From contig JAHEKF010000017.1 of NCBI GenBank assembly GCA_024638465.1, positions 1 to 51,204 on the forward strand: DNA of 51,204 bases. The letters are read 5' to 3'. Each line of letters opens with the position of its first letter. The stretch's first letter is position 1. The DNA is from Rhodospirillaceae bacterium. Its GTDB lineage: Bacteria; Pseudomonadota; Gammaproteobacteria; Steroidobacterales; Rariloculaceae. The notes below the pieces were generated by a model that worked only from the letters and a program-made list of their open reading frames with translations, was not told the DNA's origin and did no database searches. A program made the position numbers and the translations under genes. Shown here piece after piece: positions 1 through 8,324 of the stretch.

Positions 1-703
1 CGTCACGCGCGGGCCCGAGCGCCGCCGCCGTTGGGGCGGCGACGTGAAGCGAACCAGGACCATGGCATGCCTCGCAGTCAACGTTCTGACTGGCGTAGGC
101 CGTATTGTATTGACCCGAGACCCTGTCAAAATTCTTTCGCAGGTCCGTCGAGTGACACTCCGCGCAGGTTCCGTTCCAGTTCTGAAAGATTCCGGTCCAA
201 TGCAGTGGGTCGGCATGGTCGACAGATTCGTCCGGGTATAAGTGAAACCAGCGCTGACCGCCGGCAGCTGCCTGGCGCGAGTCCCATGCGATGCTCAGCG
301 CCTGCAAGCGTCCGGCGCTGAGCTCGACGAGGTACTGCTGAAGGGGCTCTGCTCCGAAAGTATGAGTAACGCGGTACTCCTCGAGTGCCCCATCGGGTCC
401 GTCGGTACGGACCCAATATTCGTCGTTGCGTTCGAAGAACTCGGAAACAATGCCGTTGTAATTAAACGTAGAACCCGAAAAGTCACCGGTCACCGATGTT
501 GCGTTCGCGCTTCGCATCGCAAGGTCGTGATGGGAGTTTTGCCAGGCATTCGTTGCTTCTCGGTGGCAGGCGGCACATTGTTGGCCGCCGACGAAGGTAG
601 CGGCAACGGGCAATGCTGTCTCTGCCGGTGATTCGGCATTCTGGCCGCAGCCCGTTAGCAGCGACGCTACGGCAGCGATCGTGAAAGCCTGGCGCTGTCT
701 CAT
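1..703 (-). CDS. Multihaem cytochrome c lipoprotein (partial, runs off the left edge)
   Basis: The reverse-strand frame is open from an ATG at 703 to the window edge, giving 234 residues without a stop. The N-terminus is a lipoprotein signal with lipobox L-T-G-C and the Cys at residue 19. Three CxxCH haem-binding motifs are visible: CAACH (43-47), CAECH (180-184) and CEACH (210-214). The third is followed by GPGSLH, as in c554-like and TPR-associated multihaem cytochromes. The protein should sit in the periplasm or at the outer membrane and carry electrons. The C-terminal part, which could hold more haems or TPR repeats, is missing, so the exact family is open. Confidence 0.85.
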   Translation of the reverse strand, partial: MRQRQAFTIAAVASLLTGCGQNAESPAETALPVAATFVGGQQCAACHREATNAWQNSHHDLAMRSANATSVTGDFSGSTFNYNGIVSEFFERNDEYWVRTDGPDGALEEYRVTHTFGAEPLQQYLVELSAGRLQALSIAWDSRQAAAGGQRWFHLYPDESVDHADPLHWTGIFQNWNGTCAECHSTDLRKNFDRVSGQYNTAYASQNVDCEACHGPGSLHVAAPTAAALGPARD

Positions 704-741
704 GGCGTCAAGTGTAGCTCGCTATGCGTTCGCGCCGGATT

Positions 742-927
742 TCAGGGCTTCGGACCCTGGTTTCGCTGGTAGAAATCGTAGACGAAGACGATGATACCGA
801 CGGCTGCGATGCCGGTGCCGAGACTGAACTCATCGCCAACGCCGATACTGAAGTCGGATCCGATCATAAAGACTTCCATCAGGACTCCGATTACGACCGC
901 CGCGATGCTTGGATATTTAAGTGGCAC
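742..927 (-). CDS. Small two-helix membrane protein, unknown function
   Basis: A GTG at 927 gives 61 residues with two hydrophobic stretches, about residues 5-21 (SIAAVVIGVLMEVFMIG) and 34-50 (LGTGIAAVGIIVFVYDF), ending in a polar tail. An upstream in-frame start at 987 adds 20 Arg-rich residues. The hydrophobic pattern argues for a real small membrane protein. It lies just upstream of the cytochrome on the same strand, separated by 38 bp. No family is recognised. It could be a chance reading frame. Confidence 0.45.
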   Translation of the reverse strand: MPLKYPSIAAVVIGVLMEVFMIGSDFSIGVGDEFSLGTGIAAVGIIVFVYDFYQRNQGPKP

Positions 928-1086
928 GGGTTTTCTTGTCCTTGTTATTCGCCACCGGTTTCTAACAAAGCCGGACGCTGAGAGCAACGGCCGTGTTCTG
1001 TCCCGGCTCGGGAATGTGACGGTGATTCGCCCAAATCGGGGGCTTTTTCGCTACGGTAAGTAACCGATTTTCAGGTGATACTGCAC

Positions 1087-2139
1087 ATGGATCTTCGTCA
1101 CCCCTTGCCGATACTTGCGCTACTGCTGATGGTTGCCGGCGTCCCTGCTGATGCCGAGGCGGAAGAGCGAACATTCCATAATCCATCGGCCGAGGGATAT
1201 CGGCTCGACTACTGCAGTACAACGGGGCGCGACTGTGGTGAGCGAATCGCGACCGAATGGTGCGTTACGCGAGGCTACGAATACGCAAGCGAATGGTCCG
1301 TCGATTCGAATATCGGCGATCTGCAGCCGACCGTTCGCATCGACTCGCGAACTGTCTGTCGAGATCGCCAGTGCGATGGCTTTTCGGCGATTACCTGCGG
1401 GCGCGAAGTCGAGAAGTTCAACTTACCCGATCTGGGAACCCATACCAGATCGACTGTATTTACGCGCGACGGGCGTCAAGCCGCGCCGACGGTGGCAAGG
1501 AATGAAGTTACTCTGGTCGTCCCGGGCTGTTCCCAACTCGAGCCCGGCGAATTGCTCTGCCAGACGCTCGAGCACTACAACGACTGTCGAGATCTGCTGC
1601 AGCAAGGATACGGGCTGCGCTGTCTCGTCGAGCTGGATCTCGATCAGGCAGTCGCGAACCTCGTCGAAGCGCAATCGGGCGGTTTCGACTTGTCCCTCAG
1701 CGGTCGTCCGAAGGTTACCGTGACTCAGGGAGACCGCGGCGAGGGAAAAATACGCGGCACGGCGCGCTACCGGGTGAATTTCGAAATTCCGGGTCTCGGA
1801 GAAGTGACGGAGCGCTGCGTGCAACGTGATCAGTACGAATACCACCAGACCGGGCCTGCAGCGGGTATCGCGACGATCACTCCTACCGATAATTGCCGCG
1901 AGCCGCTAAAAGGGCGGTTCTCGCCGAACGATGACGATTTGCTGTACGCCTACGATCTCTGCGAAGTCGAGCGAGCCTGGGGCAGCGAAATCGCGAGTAC
2001 GAGCGAACTGATCGTCGCTTCCGTCTTCCATCTCTCGGCAGCAACGGCGTCGGCCGCTAATGGCGATCGGAATGAATCACTCACGGTCGCTCCGTACCTG
2101 TCGATCGCCGCGCCGATAGAAATCGTTTGCGATAACTGA
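1087..2139 (+). CDS. Secreted cysteine-rich protein, unknown function
   Basis: The ATG at 1087 is preferred over the in-frame GTG at 1075 because AGGTGA (1073-1078) lies 8 nt upstream of it. The 350-residue product has a clear Sec signal peptide (hydrophobic residues about 7-18, cleavage near A-E-A) and more than ten Cys residues after it, which suggests disulfides in the periplasm or outside the cell. The first half includes CSTTGRDCG and CVTRGYEYA; a middle stretch near residue 215 (KVTVTQGDRGEGKIRG) looks like beta-structure. I recognise no domain. It stands alone, 124 bp upstream of the transporter gene. Confidence 0.8.
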   Translation: MDLRHPLPILALLLMVAGVPADAEAEERTFHNPSAEGYRLDYCSTTGRDCGERIATEWCVTRGYEYASEWSVDSNIGDLQPTVRIDSRTVCRDRQCDGFSAITCGREVEKFNLPDLGTHTRSTVFTRDGRQAAPTVARNEVTLVVPGCSQLEPGELLCQTLEHYNDCRDLLQQGYGLRCLVELDLDQAVANLVEAQSGGFDLSLSGRPKVTVTQGDRGEGKIRGTARYRVNFEIPGLGEVTERCVQRDQYEYHQTGPAAGIATITPTDNCREPLKGRFSPNDDDLLYAYDLCEVERAWGSEIASTSELIVASVFHLSAATASAANGDRNESLTVAPYLSIAAPIEIVCDN

Positions 2140-2263
2140 TATCTCCGGACTGAACTTTCACCGCGTTGCGACCCGCGGTTGCGTAAACTCTGTGGTGTGC
2201 TAAGCAAGGGCGCCCTGGCGCGCCAGTTATTCAGCGCACGCAGTTCTCCGGAGGCGCGAAGCG

Positions 2264-3121
2264 GTGCGGGTTAGGCTCTATATCATGATCGGCGCACTGC
2301 TCTTTTCCACGGGTGGTGTGGCCATAAAGTCGGCGACTCTGACCGGCTGGCAGCTATCCTGTTTCCGGAGTTTTGCAGCCGCGCTGGCGATCATGGTTTT
2401 TCTCCCGGCCGCGCGACGCGGATGGACATGGCGGGCCATCGTCGTCGCTATCCCCTATGCAGCGACGTTCACGCTGTTTACCCTCGCGAACCGATACACG
2501 ACAGCTGCGAATGCGATCTATCTCCAGGCGACCGCACCGCTGTATGTCCTGCTGTGGGGGCCCTTGTTGTTACGCGAGCGCATCAGCGCACGCGATATCG
2601 GTTTTATGATCGCCCTGCTTGGCGGTCTGGTGTTGATATTCTCGTCCGCGCGGGAGGCAACGGCGATCGCGACGGATCCGCGCCTGGGTGACTCGCTCGG
2701 CCTCGCTGCCGGCTTCACCTGGTCATTCACGGTCGTCGGCCTGCGCTGGCTAGCCGTTCGTGCGGTCGATCATGACGATACGCCGGAAGCTGCGATTGTG
2801 GCCGGGTGTCTGGTTGCGACGATGGTTGCGGCGCCGTTCGCGTTTCCCGTCGAAGATTCGATGCCATCCGACTGGCTCATCGTCGCCTATCTAGGCATCT
2901 TCCAGATCGGACTCGCTTATGTATTTATCGCCAGAGGCGTACGCGAGCTGCGGGCAATCGAAGTTTCGCTGCTGCTACTCGTAGAGCCCGTCTTCTCGCC
3001 GATCTGGACGTGGATGTTACTCGGCGAAATTCCGGCGGCACTTGCGATCGCCGGTGGCGGGCTGGTCCTGGGAGCGACCGCAATCCACGCCCTGGGGTCG
3101 CGCGATGTACGGCCTGTCTGA
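2264..3121 (+). CDS. EamA/DMT-family transporter
   Basis: Starts at GTG 2264 with a CGGAGG ribosome-binding site at 2249-2254. The 285 residues form about ten hydrophobic helices in two repeated halves, the architecture of the drug/metabolite transporter (EamA) family. Typical landmarks are TTAANAIYLQATAPLYVLL in the first repeat and LLLVEPVFSPIWTWMLLGE near the end, where helices 9 and 10 carry the family's E-P-V-x-x-x-x-W-x-x-x-x-L-G-E pattern. It acts in the inner membrane, probably as an exporter of amino acids or metabolites. The substrate cannot be read from the sequence. The sulfur-amino-acid operon 73 bp downstream is a hint only. Confidence 0.9.
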   Translation: MRVRLYIMIGALLFSTGGVAIKSATLTGWQLSCFRSFAAALAIMVFLPAARRGWTWRAIVVAIPYAATFTLFTLANRYTTAANAIYLQATAPLYVLLWGPLLLRERISARDIGFMIALLGGLVLIFSSAREATAIATDPRLGDSLGLAAGFTWSFTVVGLRWLAVRAVDHDDTPEAAIVAGCLVATMVAAPFAFPVEDSMPSDWLIVAYLGIFQIGLAYVFIARGVRELRAIEVSLLLLVEPVFSPIWTWMLLGEIPAALAIAGGGLVLGATAIHALGSRDVRPV

Positions 3122-3194
3122 CGGGGGCCGGGGCGCTTCGGGACTATGAATCCGGTATGATCCCCGCCCACCCTCGCGTCGTTGGAGAGAGCCG

Positions 3195-4346
3195 ATGGGC
3201 TTCAGCACGAAACAGATTCATGCAGGCGTTGAGCCCGATGCGGAGAGCGGGGCGATTCTGACGCCGATCCATCAGAGTACGACATTCGTTCAGCCGTCCG
3301 TTGACGAGTATCTGGCTAAAGGCTACTCCTATTCGAGGAGCGCCAACCCGACCGTACGCGCGCTCGAGAAAAAGCTTGCGATTCTCGAGGATGGTTACGA
3401 TTGCACTTGTTATGCGACAGGCATGGCGGCGATACAGGCGGTTCTCCAGGCGACGCTGAATGCGGGCGACCATGCGGTCGTATCCGATGTTGCCTACGGT
3501 GGTACTTATCGGCTGTGCACGAAAATCTATCGGCGTTACGGTGTCGAGTTCTCATTCGTCAATACGGCGAGCCCTGAAGCCGTGGAGATGGCGATAAAGG
3601 AGAATACGAGACTGGTGTTTACGGAGACGCCTGCCAACCCGACCCTGAAGCTGACCGACATCGAAGCTGTCTCCGCGATCACAAGGGCGAAAGGAATTCC
3701 ACATGCGGTCGACAACACCTTCCTGACGCCGTTCTATCAGAAACCGCTCGATCTCGGCGCCGATCTCTCGATTCACAGCACGACTAAATATTTCGACGGT
3801 CACAACGCGACGGTTGGAGGAGCTGTTGTCGCCAAAACCGAGCAGCTCGATGAGTCAATCCGGTTCGTGCAGAACGCAACTGGGGTCATCATGTCGCCGA
3901 TGGTTGCGTGGCTCACGCTGCAAGGCACTAAAACGTTGTCCGTCAGAATGGAACGGCAATCGGCGAATGCTCGGGCCGTTGCCGAGTTCCTCGAAGGGCA
4001 CCCGAAAGTCGAGCGCGTTTCCTATCCAGGTCTGGATTCGTTCGATCAGCACGATCTCGCGAAATCACAGGCGTCGGGATTCGGTGCGATGCTCTGGTTC
4101 GAGGTAGAGGGGGGGCTCCCCGCAGGCAAGCGCCTCATGGATTCCGTTGAGTTGTGCACGCTTGCCGAGAATCTCGGCTCCGTCGAGACGCTGATCACGC
4201 ATCCTGTAACAATGACTCACGCCGATGTAGAGGAAGCTGAACGTCAGCGGGTCGGGATTACTGACGGACTCGTAAGGCTGTCGGTTGGACTCGAAGATGC
4301 GGAAGATCTGATTGCAGATCTGAAGGCGGCGTTGGACAAGGTCTAA
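3195..4346 (+). CDS. Cystathionine gamma-synthase/gamma-lyase family PLP enzyme
   Basis: ATG 3195 follows GGAGAG by a few bases. The 383 residues are full length for the Cys/Met-metabolism PLP family. Landmarks are TKQIHAG near the N-terminus, YSRSANPT for PLP-phosphate and substrate contacts, ATGMAAIQ, the PLP-stacking Tyr region (YGGTYR), ETPANPTLK, the DNTF Asp, and Schiff-base Lys198 in SIHSTTKYFDGHN. The C-terminal LGSVETLITHP and RLSVGLED are also typical. It likely makes or cleaves cystathionine in transsulfuration; which of MetB, MetC or a gamma-lyase it is cannot be decided by eye. First gene of a three-gene operon with a MOSC protein and a paralogue. Confidence 0.92.
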   Translation: MGFSTKQIHAGVEPDAESGAILTPIHQSTTFVQPSVDEYLAKGYSYSRSANPTVRALEKKLAILEDGYDCTCYATGMAAIQAVLQATLNAGDHAVVSDVAYGGTYRLCTKIYRRYGVEFSFVNTASPEAVEMAIKENTRLVFTETPANPTLKLTDIEAVSAITRAKGIPHAVDNTFLTPFYQKPLDLGADLSIHSTTKYFDGHNATVGGAVVAKTEQLDESIRFVQNATGVIMSPMVAWLTLQGTKTLSVRMERQSANARAVAEFLEGHPKVERVSYPGLDSFDQHDLAKSQASGFGAMLWFEVEGGLPAGKRLMDSVELCTLAENLGSVETLITHPVTMTHADVEEAERQRVGITDGLVRLSVGLEDAEDLIADLKAALDKV

Positions 4347-4353
4347 CGGCGCG

Positions 4354-5166
4354 ATGCCGCTGATATCGCAGATTTATCTGTTCCCGATCAAATCCTGCAG
4401 CGGGTGCCGCGTCGACAGCGCTGACCTCGAGACACGTGGTTTTGCCGGCGACCGCCGCTATATGCTGGTGGATGAACGCGGCCTGTTTCTCTCGCAGCGT
4501 AATCACCCGCGCATGGCCCTGATTCGAGTAAAGCTGACCGACGGCGGCTACGCCGTGAGTTCGGCCGGACACGCAACCTGGCGGCTTCCTGTCGCGACCG
4601 GGTCTGGTGATACGCGACGCGTAACCGTATGGCGCGATGAGGTTGATGCCACCGTTGCGAATGCCGAGACCAATCGCTGGTTCTCGAGCGTATTGGGAAT
4701 GCCGTGCCAGCTGGTCTATATGAACAATCCGCATGGTCGCAGCGTGAAATCAGGTTACGGTCGCGAGACAGATGACTTAAGCTTTGCAGACGGGGCGCCG
4801 GTGCTGTTGATTTCGACGGAATCCCTCGACGCGCTCAATCACAGGCTGGATGAGCCCGTCGAGATGCTGCGATTTCGACCGAATCTCGTCGTGCAAGCGG
4901 GCGCAGCCTTCGCCGAGGACAGCTGGCGGCGCATTGCGACAGGGACCGCATCTTTCGACGTGGAGTGGCCGTGTACGCGTTGCGCCGTGCCGACGATCGA
5001 CCCTGCCACGGGTGAGAAAGACGCAGGCGGTGAGCCGCTGAGAACGCTGAACGCCTTTCGCAAGACCGCGGCTGGTACGACCTTCGGACAGAATCTGATT
5101 CCCCGGCGGCTGGGTAGAGTACGCGTCGGAGATTCGATAGAGATTGTTGAGAGCCAGGGGCTATGA
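4354..5166 (+). CDS. MOSC domain protein with N-terminal beta-barrel (YcbX/mARC type)
   Basis: Starts 7 nt after the preceding stop. The 270 residues match the two-part MOSC architecture: an N-terminal MOSC_N barrel (IYLFPIKSCSGC, then GDRRYMLVDERG) and a C-terminal MOSC domain. The family's conserved Cys is in WPCTRCAVPTIDPATG, and the following EPLRTLNAFR and FGQNLIPRR are characteristic. Relatives bind molybdenum cofactor and reduce N-hydroxylated compounds, or handle sulfur. Its position between two Cys/Met PLP enzymes, overlapping the next gene by 4 nt, suggests a sulfur-linked role, which is inference. A partner reductase is not in the window. Confidence 0.88.
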   Translation: MPLISQIYLFPIKSCSGCRVDSADLETRGFAGDRRYMLVDERGLFLSQRNHPRMALIRVKLTDGGYAVSSAGHATWRLPVATGSGDTRRVTVWRDEVDATVANAETNRWFSSVLGMPCQLVYMNNPHGRSVKSGYGRETDDLSFADGAPVLLISTESLDALNHRLDEPVEMLRFRPNLVVQAGAAFAEDSWRRIATGTASFDVEWPCTRCAVPTIDPATGEKDAGGEPLRTLNAFRKTAAGTTFGQNLIPRRLGRVRVGDSIEIVESQGL

Positions 5167-6332
5167 AAAAAGAGACACGCGTAACCCACCATCCAAAAGT
5201 GGCGATACCGCCTGGTAACGAGGCACTCGTCGACCCCATCTACCGGTCGGTCAAGTACACCTACCCGACGATCGAGTCTGCGCTCTCGGTCGACGCCAGA
5301 AAGGAAGGCTTCGACTATACTCGCGATGCGAACCCAACGACCCGGCAACTCGAGATCCTTTGCGCCGAATTGCAGGGACGCGACGATTCCGTCGCCGTAG
5401 CTACGGGCATGGCGGCCGTCTGGCTGGCCGTGATCGCCAATCTCGAGGCGGGCGACCGAGTCGTGTTCTTTGTCGAGGGTTACCGGCCCATTCGGGCTAT
5501 GGCGCGTGAGCGGCTCGTGCGCTTCGGCATCGAATTTTCGATGCTCAGTGTTCATGACCACGAAGCGATCGAGGCGTCCTTCAAGGAAGACCAGACTAAA
5601 CTCGTCGTTTTCGAGGCGCCCACGAATCCGATGCTTCAGGTTCCGGACATCGAGAAGATCGTCGGGTTCGCCAAGCGAAATGGTGTCACGACGATTCTCG
5701 ATAACACGTTCGGAGGCCTGCACAACCACGGCAGCTATGAGCTCGATTACTTCGTTCACAGCCTGACGAAATACGCGAGTGGCCACGGCGACGTAATGGG
5801 CGGTGCCGTCATCGCCAATAAAGACAAGATTGCGAAGATCAAGCCTTGGGCGATCAATATGGGTTCCACGATGGATCCCGGCGCTGCCTATCTGATATTG
5901 CGAGGCTTGAGGACCTACTATCTTCGCTACCGTCGCCACTCCGAGTCGGCGCTGACGCTGGCTAGACATCTCGAGCAACATACCCGCGTCAAGCGCGTGT
6001 TCTACCCTGGTTTATCGAGTGATCCTGGAAATATTCTCGCAGAAAAGCAGATGCACGACTGCGGTGGTGTCTTTAGCTTCGATCTCGATGCCGACGGCGC
6101 GACGACCTGGGCATTCATCGACGCGCTCGAGTTGTTTCACACGGCATCCAGTGTCGGTTCGACGGAGTCGCTGGTCGCGCCCGTGCAGCTCTACTTCGCG
6201 CGCGACCTGTCGGAGGCTGAGGCTGGGGTCGCACAGATCAGCGAATCCACCGTGCGACTCTCGGTTGGGCTGGAACACACGGACGACCTGATCGCCGATC
6301 TCGAGCAAGCGATGGCGAAAGCTTTCGCCTAG
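5163..6332 (+). CDS. Second Cys/Met-metabolism PLP enzyme, divergent paralogue
   Basis: The ATG at 5163 overlaps the MOSC stop (ATGA) and is preceded by AGGGG. The 389 residues have the same fold as the enzyme at 3195: FDYTRDANPTTRQLE, ATGMAAVW, EAPTNPML, DNTF and Schiff-base Lys203 in HSLTKYASGHG. It differs in the active-site loop, where the usual YGG(T) is replaced by GYRPIR, so the PLP-stacking Tyr is shifted or lost. The substrate probably differs from classical cystathionine enzymes; gamma-lyase or sulfhydrylase activity is possible. The conserved C-terminal RLSVGLEHTDDLIADLE is intact, so it is not a pseudogene. Confidence 0.88.
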   Translation: MKKETRVTHHPKVAIPPGNEALVDPIYRSVKYTYPTIESALSVDARKEGFDYTRDANPTTRQLEILCAELQGRDDSVAVATGMAAVWLAVIANLEAGDRVVFFVEGYRPIRAMARERLVRFGIEFSMLSVHDHEAIEASFKEDQTKLVVFEAPTNPMLQVPDIEKIVGFAKRNGVTTILDNTFGGLHNHGSYELDYFVHSLTKYASGHGDVMGGAVIANKDKIAKIKPWAINMGSTMDPGAAYLILRGLRTYYLRYRRHSESALTLARHLEQHTRVKRVFYPGLSSDPGNILAEKQMHDCGGVFSFDLDADGATTWAFIDALELFHTASSVGSTESLVAPVQLYFARDLSEAEAGVAQISESTVRLSVGLEHTDDLIADLEQAMAKAFA

Positions 6333-6340
6333 GGCGCCGA

Positions 6341-7429
6341 CTATTCTGCGTACCAGCTGCCGTCGTCGTTCTTGCGCATCCAGAGATAGCTGAACCAGTA
6401 GTACACGCCGGTCTCGGAACGGGAAGCCGCCGTGCAGTTGTATTTAGATCGGCCCGGGCGGAGGGGCGCCTGAGGGCGCGCAACAAGCTCTTCAAAGTTG
6501 TTCCCGAGCCAGTCAATCTCCATGACGCCCTGCGCGGTCGCGTAGCAAGCGAGCGAGTCAGCGCGATAATCGCCGGGTAACAGGCGCAACCGCAGCGACG
6601 GGCGCGAGTCGCTGTCATCAACCAGGTGCGTTTCTGCGCCGACGAGCTGTACCGGCAACGCTCGCGAGCGAATGCGTTCCGCGAAATCGTCCAGATCGTC
6701 GTAGCCACTGGCTACCGGAAAGCGCGGCAGCGCGAGGAAATCCGAGCCGCTGCCCGCGGCACCTGAGTGCTGGCCGAGCGCGAGCAGCCCGAGGTCGTCG
6801 ACGATCGCTTTTATTGCTGAATCGTACTCGCCGAACGGATAAGCAAGCACGGGAACGACAGCGTCACCGAGTTCCTCGGACAGTCGGTTCGACGAATCCT
6901 CAATCTCGGCAAGAACGCGCTCTCGCCACGCGCTTTCACTCTCGCCCTCGAGCCGACGTACGAGGTGAGTATGCGTGCGCGTATGGTTGCCGATGGTCGC
7001 GCCGCTTTCCGCCAGCTCGCGCAATTGGTCCCAGTCCATGTAGCCGCCGTAATCGCCGCTGGCGTAGTCGCTGCTGATGAATACCGAAAACGGCCAGCCA
7101 CGGTTGCGCAGCATCGGCATCGCCGACTGCAATATCGAAACGTAACCGTCGTCGAATGTAATTACGACGGTCTTTTCCTCCACCGCTTCGCCGGCGCGAA
7201 GTGTGTTGAGTACTTCGAGCAGCGGCCTGACGCGATAACCTTCGTCGTTGAGGTGATCGAGGTGCGCTTCGAATTGTTCGGGCGTGACGCTTGTTGACGC
7301 CGGCGTCGATGTGTCGACATGGTGGTACAGAAGTATGACCGCGCTATCGGCCGCCCCGGCCGATCGCTGCGTTCCGATCGTGCTGGCGACGATGACCGCC
7401 AGGACGACCGCGAGATGTAGCCTAGTCAT
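6341..7429 (-). CDS. Polysaccharide deacetylase (NodB homology domain), exported
   Basis: The 362 residues begin with a signal peptide (hydrophobic residues 5-19, cleavage near SAGA-A). A NodB domain follows: LLYHHV (33-38), the metal and catalytic motif TFDDGY (91-96) and HxxxH metal ligands at H149 and H153, then LAYPFGEYD. This is a carbohydrate esterase family 4 deacetylase acting on N-acetyl or O-acetyl sugars, probably peptidoglycan or an exopolysaccharide. The last ~120 residues are a separate region with two Cys and aromatic residues and may help bind sugar. It overlaps the end of the upstream glucosaminidase gene by 8 nt, which supports a joint role in the cell wall. Confidence 0.9.
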   Translation of the reverse strand: MTRLHLAVVLAVIVASTIGTQRSAGAADSAVILLYHHVDTSTPASTSVTPEQFEAHLDHLNDEGYRVRPLLEVLNTLRAGEAVEEKTVVITFDDGYVSILQSAMPMLRNRGWPFSVFISSDYASGDYGGYMDWDQLRELAESGATIGNHTRTHTHLVRRLEGESESAWRERVLAEIEDSSNRLSEELGDAVVPVLAYPFGEYDSAIKAIVDDLGLLALGQHSGAAGSGSDFLALPRFPVASGYDDLDDFAERIRSRALPVQLVGAETHLVDDSDSRPSLRLRLLPGDYRADSLACYATAQGVMEIDWLGNNFEELVARPQAPLRPGRSKYNCTAASRSETGVYYWFSYLWMRKNDDGSWYAE

Positions 7430-8216
7430 CCGGCTCCAGAGAATTTTGCTCGATCATCGCTTTTATCTCGGCGACATAGTCGGCGCCTCGCTCCGAATAA
7501 TCGAGCAGGCTGTCGGCGAGTACGGTACCGCGGAGCTCGTTGCCGGAGCGTCGCAACGACTGGCGCGTTCGGCGAAATTCCTGATACTGGGGATGGGTAT
7601 TCAGGTTTCGAAAATAACTGGCCACTGCGTCTTCTACGGAACTGAAAGTTGCGACATTGAAGTTCGGATCCGGCCCTGCGCCGGCCGGCTCGATACCGCA
7701 ATCCTCAGCGTAGCAACGTTGTCCGAAAAGATTGTTTCCCGTAAGGGCGAAACGCGACGTGCCCCATCCCGACTCTTTCGCCGCCTGAATAAGCACGAGC
7801 GACCGAGGGACAACGCCGATGCGTCGTTGTAGCGTTGGCAATATCTCGGATTCGATATCGGCATCTTCCGTCTCGACCTCGTAATACTCGGCCAGTTCGT
7901 CAAGTCTTCGTTGCGTAAACCATGAGAGGTCTTCACCGGCTTCTAACTCGTCTGCGATACTCGCGACAAATTCGCGTTGCTCGATGATGTCCGCGGTCAC
8001 ATCTTCTATGATCGGATCGAGGAACTCGAAAAATTCCTCCTTTCGCTCTTGCGCATCCAACGGCCGAAGATCGGGCAGTTGGTCGGCGGCGCGCTGCGGC
8101 AGGTAGATCAACGCGGCCAACGTGGCAACCGCGCAGAGCAGTACCGCGAGGTCGGGGAGATTCACGACCTGAATTCGTGAAGTCAGTGCTCTGAGAAATT
8201 CTGGTGTTCCGGCCAA
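7422..8216 (-). CDS. Bax-like membrane-anchored glucosaminidase
   Basis: The product has one N-terminal membrane helix (DLAVLLCAVATLAALIYL), a linker, and a glucosaminidase-type lysozyme-like domain. Within it, PRSLVLIQAAKESGWGTSRF carries the catalytic Glu, followed by GNNLFGQRC and the F-x-S-x-x-D-A-V-x-S-Y motif. This matches the Bax protein family, which cleaves glycan strands in peptidoglycan. The start is uncertain: the longest frame uses TTG 8216; GTG 8165 would place the helix directly at the N-terminus. It overlaps the deacetylase gene and is first in that two-gene unit, 108 bp downstream of the hopene cyclase gene. Confidence 0.87.
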   Translation of the reverse strand: MAGTPEFLRALTSRIQVVNLPDLAVLLCAVATLAALIYLPQRAADQLPDLRPLDAQERKEEFFEFLDPIIEDVTADIIEQREFVASIADELEAGEDLSWFTQRRLDELAEYYEVETEDADIESEILPTLQRRIGVVPRSLVLIQAAKESGWGTSRFALTGNNLFGQRCYAEDCGIEPAGAGPDPNFNVATFSSVEDAVASYFRNLNTHPQYQEFRRTRQSLRRSGNELRGTVLADSLLDYSERGADYVAEIKAMIEQNSLEPDD

Positions 8217-8324
8217 TCCTGCTAATCCGAATGAAATGGTCGTCGGACAAATTTTACACGGGATTGAGAAGCGCTCCTAAGATATTGACATAAAACGGAA
8301 AATTGCCGTAATGGAAACGCGGTT

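Noticed and set aside
1035-1055. Possible terminator (GCCC...GGGC then TTTTT)
   Set aside because: The stem has only about four pairs, and no plus-strand gene lies upstream of it.
4839-5981. 380-residue reverse-strand open frame across the MOSC and second PLP genes
   Set aside because: It is antisense to two genes with clear family motifs and shows no domain of its own.
8284-8312. TTGACA on the plus strand that looks like a -35 element
   Set aside because: No matching -10 box follows at the right distance, and the genes on both sides are on the minus strand.
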